A stretch of 64,000 nt of DNA from Candidatus Avimuribaculum pullicola (lineage in GTDB: Bacteria; Bacteroidota; Bacteroidia; Bacteroidales; Muribaculaceae), in NCBI GenBank assembly GCA_018716295.1, contig DVKC01000012.1:62001-126000 (forward strand), given 5' to 3'. A model generated the notes under the pieces. It was not told the DNA's origin and did no database searches. It saw nothing but the letters and a program-made list of their open reading frames with translations. Positions 63,000 to 64,000 of this stretch are shown one piece after another (position 1 is the first letter of the stretch; each line of letters opens with the position of its first letter). The position numbers were made by a program, and so were the translations under genes.

Positions 63000-63572
63000 A
63001 TGAAAAAAGGAAAATTAGTGATTATCTCGGCACCATCGGGGTGTGGCAAGTCAACCATCATCAACGAAATAATCAAGAATTGCGATTTGAAGCTGGAATT
63101 TTCAATTTCGGCAACAACGCGCGAGCCACGACGTGGCGAGAAAAATGGCGTTAACTACTACTTCATGTCGGTTGACGACTTCAAACGCGCCATCGAGAAC
63201 GACGAACTCATCGAGTATGAGGAAGTATATCCAGGCCGCTTCTATGGCACACCACGCAGCGAGATCGAGCGCATTCGCAACATGGGGCGCAACGTCATTC
63301 TCGACATCGATGTAATGGGCGGCATCAACGTCAAGCACAAATTTGGCGATGAAGCATTATCAATCTTTATCCAACCTCCAAGCATCGACACTCTGCGTCA
63401 ACGCCTCGAATCTCGCGGCACCGAGTCGCCCGAAGCTATCACGCAACGTGTCGAAAAAGCTGGTTTCGAGATTGCCCAATCAGGCAAATTCGACAAGATT
63501 GTCGTAAACGACCGCCTCGATGTAGCTGTAAAAGAAACCGAAGAGCTGATAAAGGCTTTCATTAACGATTGA
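63000..63572 (+). CDS. gmk: Guanylate kinase
   Basis: 190 residues from ATG 63000 (a TTG at 62988 would add four). P-loop SAPSGCGKSTI, GMP-binding SATTREPRRGEKNGVNYYF, and the lid with ILDIDVMGG. It phosphorylates GMP to GDP. It lies between yicC and nadD with short gaps (18 and 11 bases). Confidence 0.96.
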   Translation: MKKGKLVIISAPSGCGKSTIINEIIKNCDLKLEFSISATTREPRRGEKNGVNYYFMSVDDFKRAIENDELIEYEEVYPGRFYGTPRSEIERIRNMGRNVILDIDVMGGINVKHKFGDEALSIFIQPPSIDTLRQRLESRGTESPEAITQRVEKAGFEIAQSGKFDKIVVNDRLDVAVKETEELIKAFIND

Positions 63573-63583
63573 AAAAACGCCAG

Positions 63584-64000
63584 ATGAAAATAGGCATTTT
63601 TGGAGGGTCATTCAATCCTATACACACAGGACACGCCATACTGGCCAACTATCTCGCAACCGAAACCGACCTTGATGCAGTGTGGCTCATGGTAGCCCCG
63701 CGCAACCCCATCAAGAGCGACTACGACCGTGCCTACGATCTGCACCGTCTGCGCATGACCGAGATGGTGACAAGCCGCATCGATGGTGCAATCACCTCGG
63801 GGCTTGAATTTTCACTCCCTTACCCATCCTACACCATCAACACACTGAACACACTGTCCGAGAAATTCCCCGACGACAGTTTTGTACTCGTCATCGGCGC
63901 CGACAACTGGTCGATTTTCAATCGATGGCGGTGCGCCGACGAGATTATTGCCCGTTTTGAAATATATGTATATCCTCGACGAGGTTACGAAATATCCATT
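63584..64000 (+). CDS. nadD: Nicotinate-nucleotide adenylyltransferase, N-terminal part (partial)
   Basis: 139 codons from ATG 63584 run to the right edge without a stop. GGSFNPIHTGHAILA contains the HxGH nucleotidyltransferase motif, and VIGADNWSIFNRW is the NadD segment that binds the nicotinate nucleotide. It transfers AMP to nicotinate mononucleotide in NAD synthesis. About 50 residues are missing from the end, including the ISSTxIR motif. Third gene of the yicC operon. Confidence 0.93.
   Translation, partial: MKIGIFGGSFNPIHTGHAILANYLATETDLDAVWLMVAPRNPIKSDYDRAYDLHRLRMTEMVTSRIDGAITSGLEFSLPYPSYTINTLNTLSEKFPDDSFVLVIGADNWSIFNRWRCADEIIARFEIYVYPRRGYEISI

Overview
The window is a 64 kb piece of chromosome from a member of the Bacteroidales, probably Muribaculaceae (the order is well supported, the family is inference). 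The evidence is the repeated TAnnTTTG promoter box upstream of many genes, the near absence of Shine-Dalgarno sequences, and order-typical families: DUF3078, DUF4954, DUF1893, LruC lipoprotein, C69 dipeptidase, DUF4143 ATPases, a kinase fused to an FGE-like domain, and the yicC-gmk-nadD operon. No rRNA, tRNA, CRISPR array or complete mobile element was seen.

Layout. 1-203: end of murI. 477-2240: Ser/Thr kinase fused to an FGE-like domain, bracketed by short palindromic repeats. About 2661-2800: candidate minus-strand small RNA. 3.1-9.9 kb: MgtC, a CPA2 antiporter, a GH25 lysozyme, a DUF3078 protein and two small envelope proteins. 10-11.9 kb (minus): ECF S component, DUF1893 protein and an atypical ThiF/MoeB protein. 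12-15 kb: a legB, ATP-grasp, neuB trio (nonulosonic acid). 15.2-21.4 kb: Tyr/Ala-rich repeat protein, DUF4954 protein, B12-dependent metH with a long leader. 21.6-24.4 kb: glycosyltransferase and flippase. 24.5-29.4 kb: TolC, HlyD and two ABC-2 permeases without an ATPase. 29.5-38 kb: housekeeping (HAD, ribF, upp, S66 peptidase, metG, AspT/YidE-type transporter, ugd). 38.9-42.1 kb: C69 peptidase and LruC lipoprotein. 42.8-47.1 kb: second FGE-like gene with the same repeats, menF, rimO, ftsY.

47.3-52.6 kb is the accessory region and the most interesting part. A minus-strand operon starts at a consensus promoter (52516-52546). It encodes an overlooked 45-residue Cys-containing peptide (52206-52343), then a 17-bp hairpin, a radical SAM/SPASM protein, a GNAT acetyltransferase and a second radical SAM/SPASM protein. 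This looks like a RiPP locus with its own precursor. A DUF4143 ATPase follows, and three near-identical 37-41 bp repeats mark the gene ends as if the genes were cassettes. A decayed second DUF4143 gene and a perfect 26-bp palindrome lie just beyond.

52.7-64 kb: YitT protein, DUF2752 protein, MATE exporter, a lipoprotein, an ArgE-like M20 peptidase, a second CPA2 antiporter with Usp domains, a phage-type holin/M15 endolysin pair, a Pro-rich secreted protein, a candidate small RNA (about 61838-61953), and the yicC, gmk, nadD operon running off the right edge.
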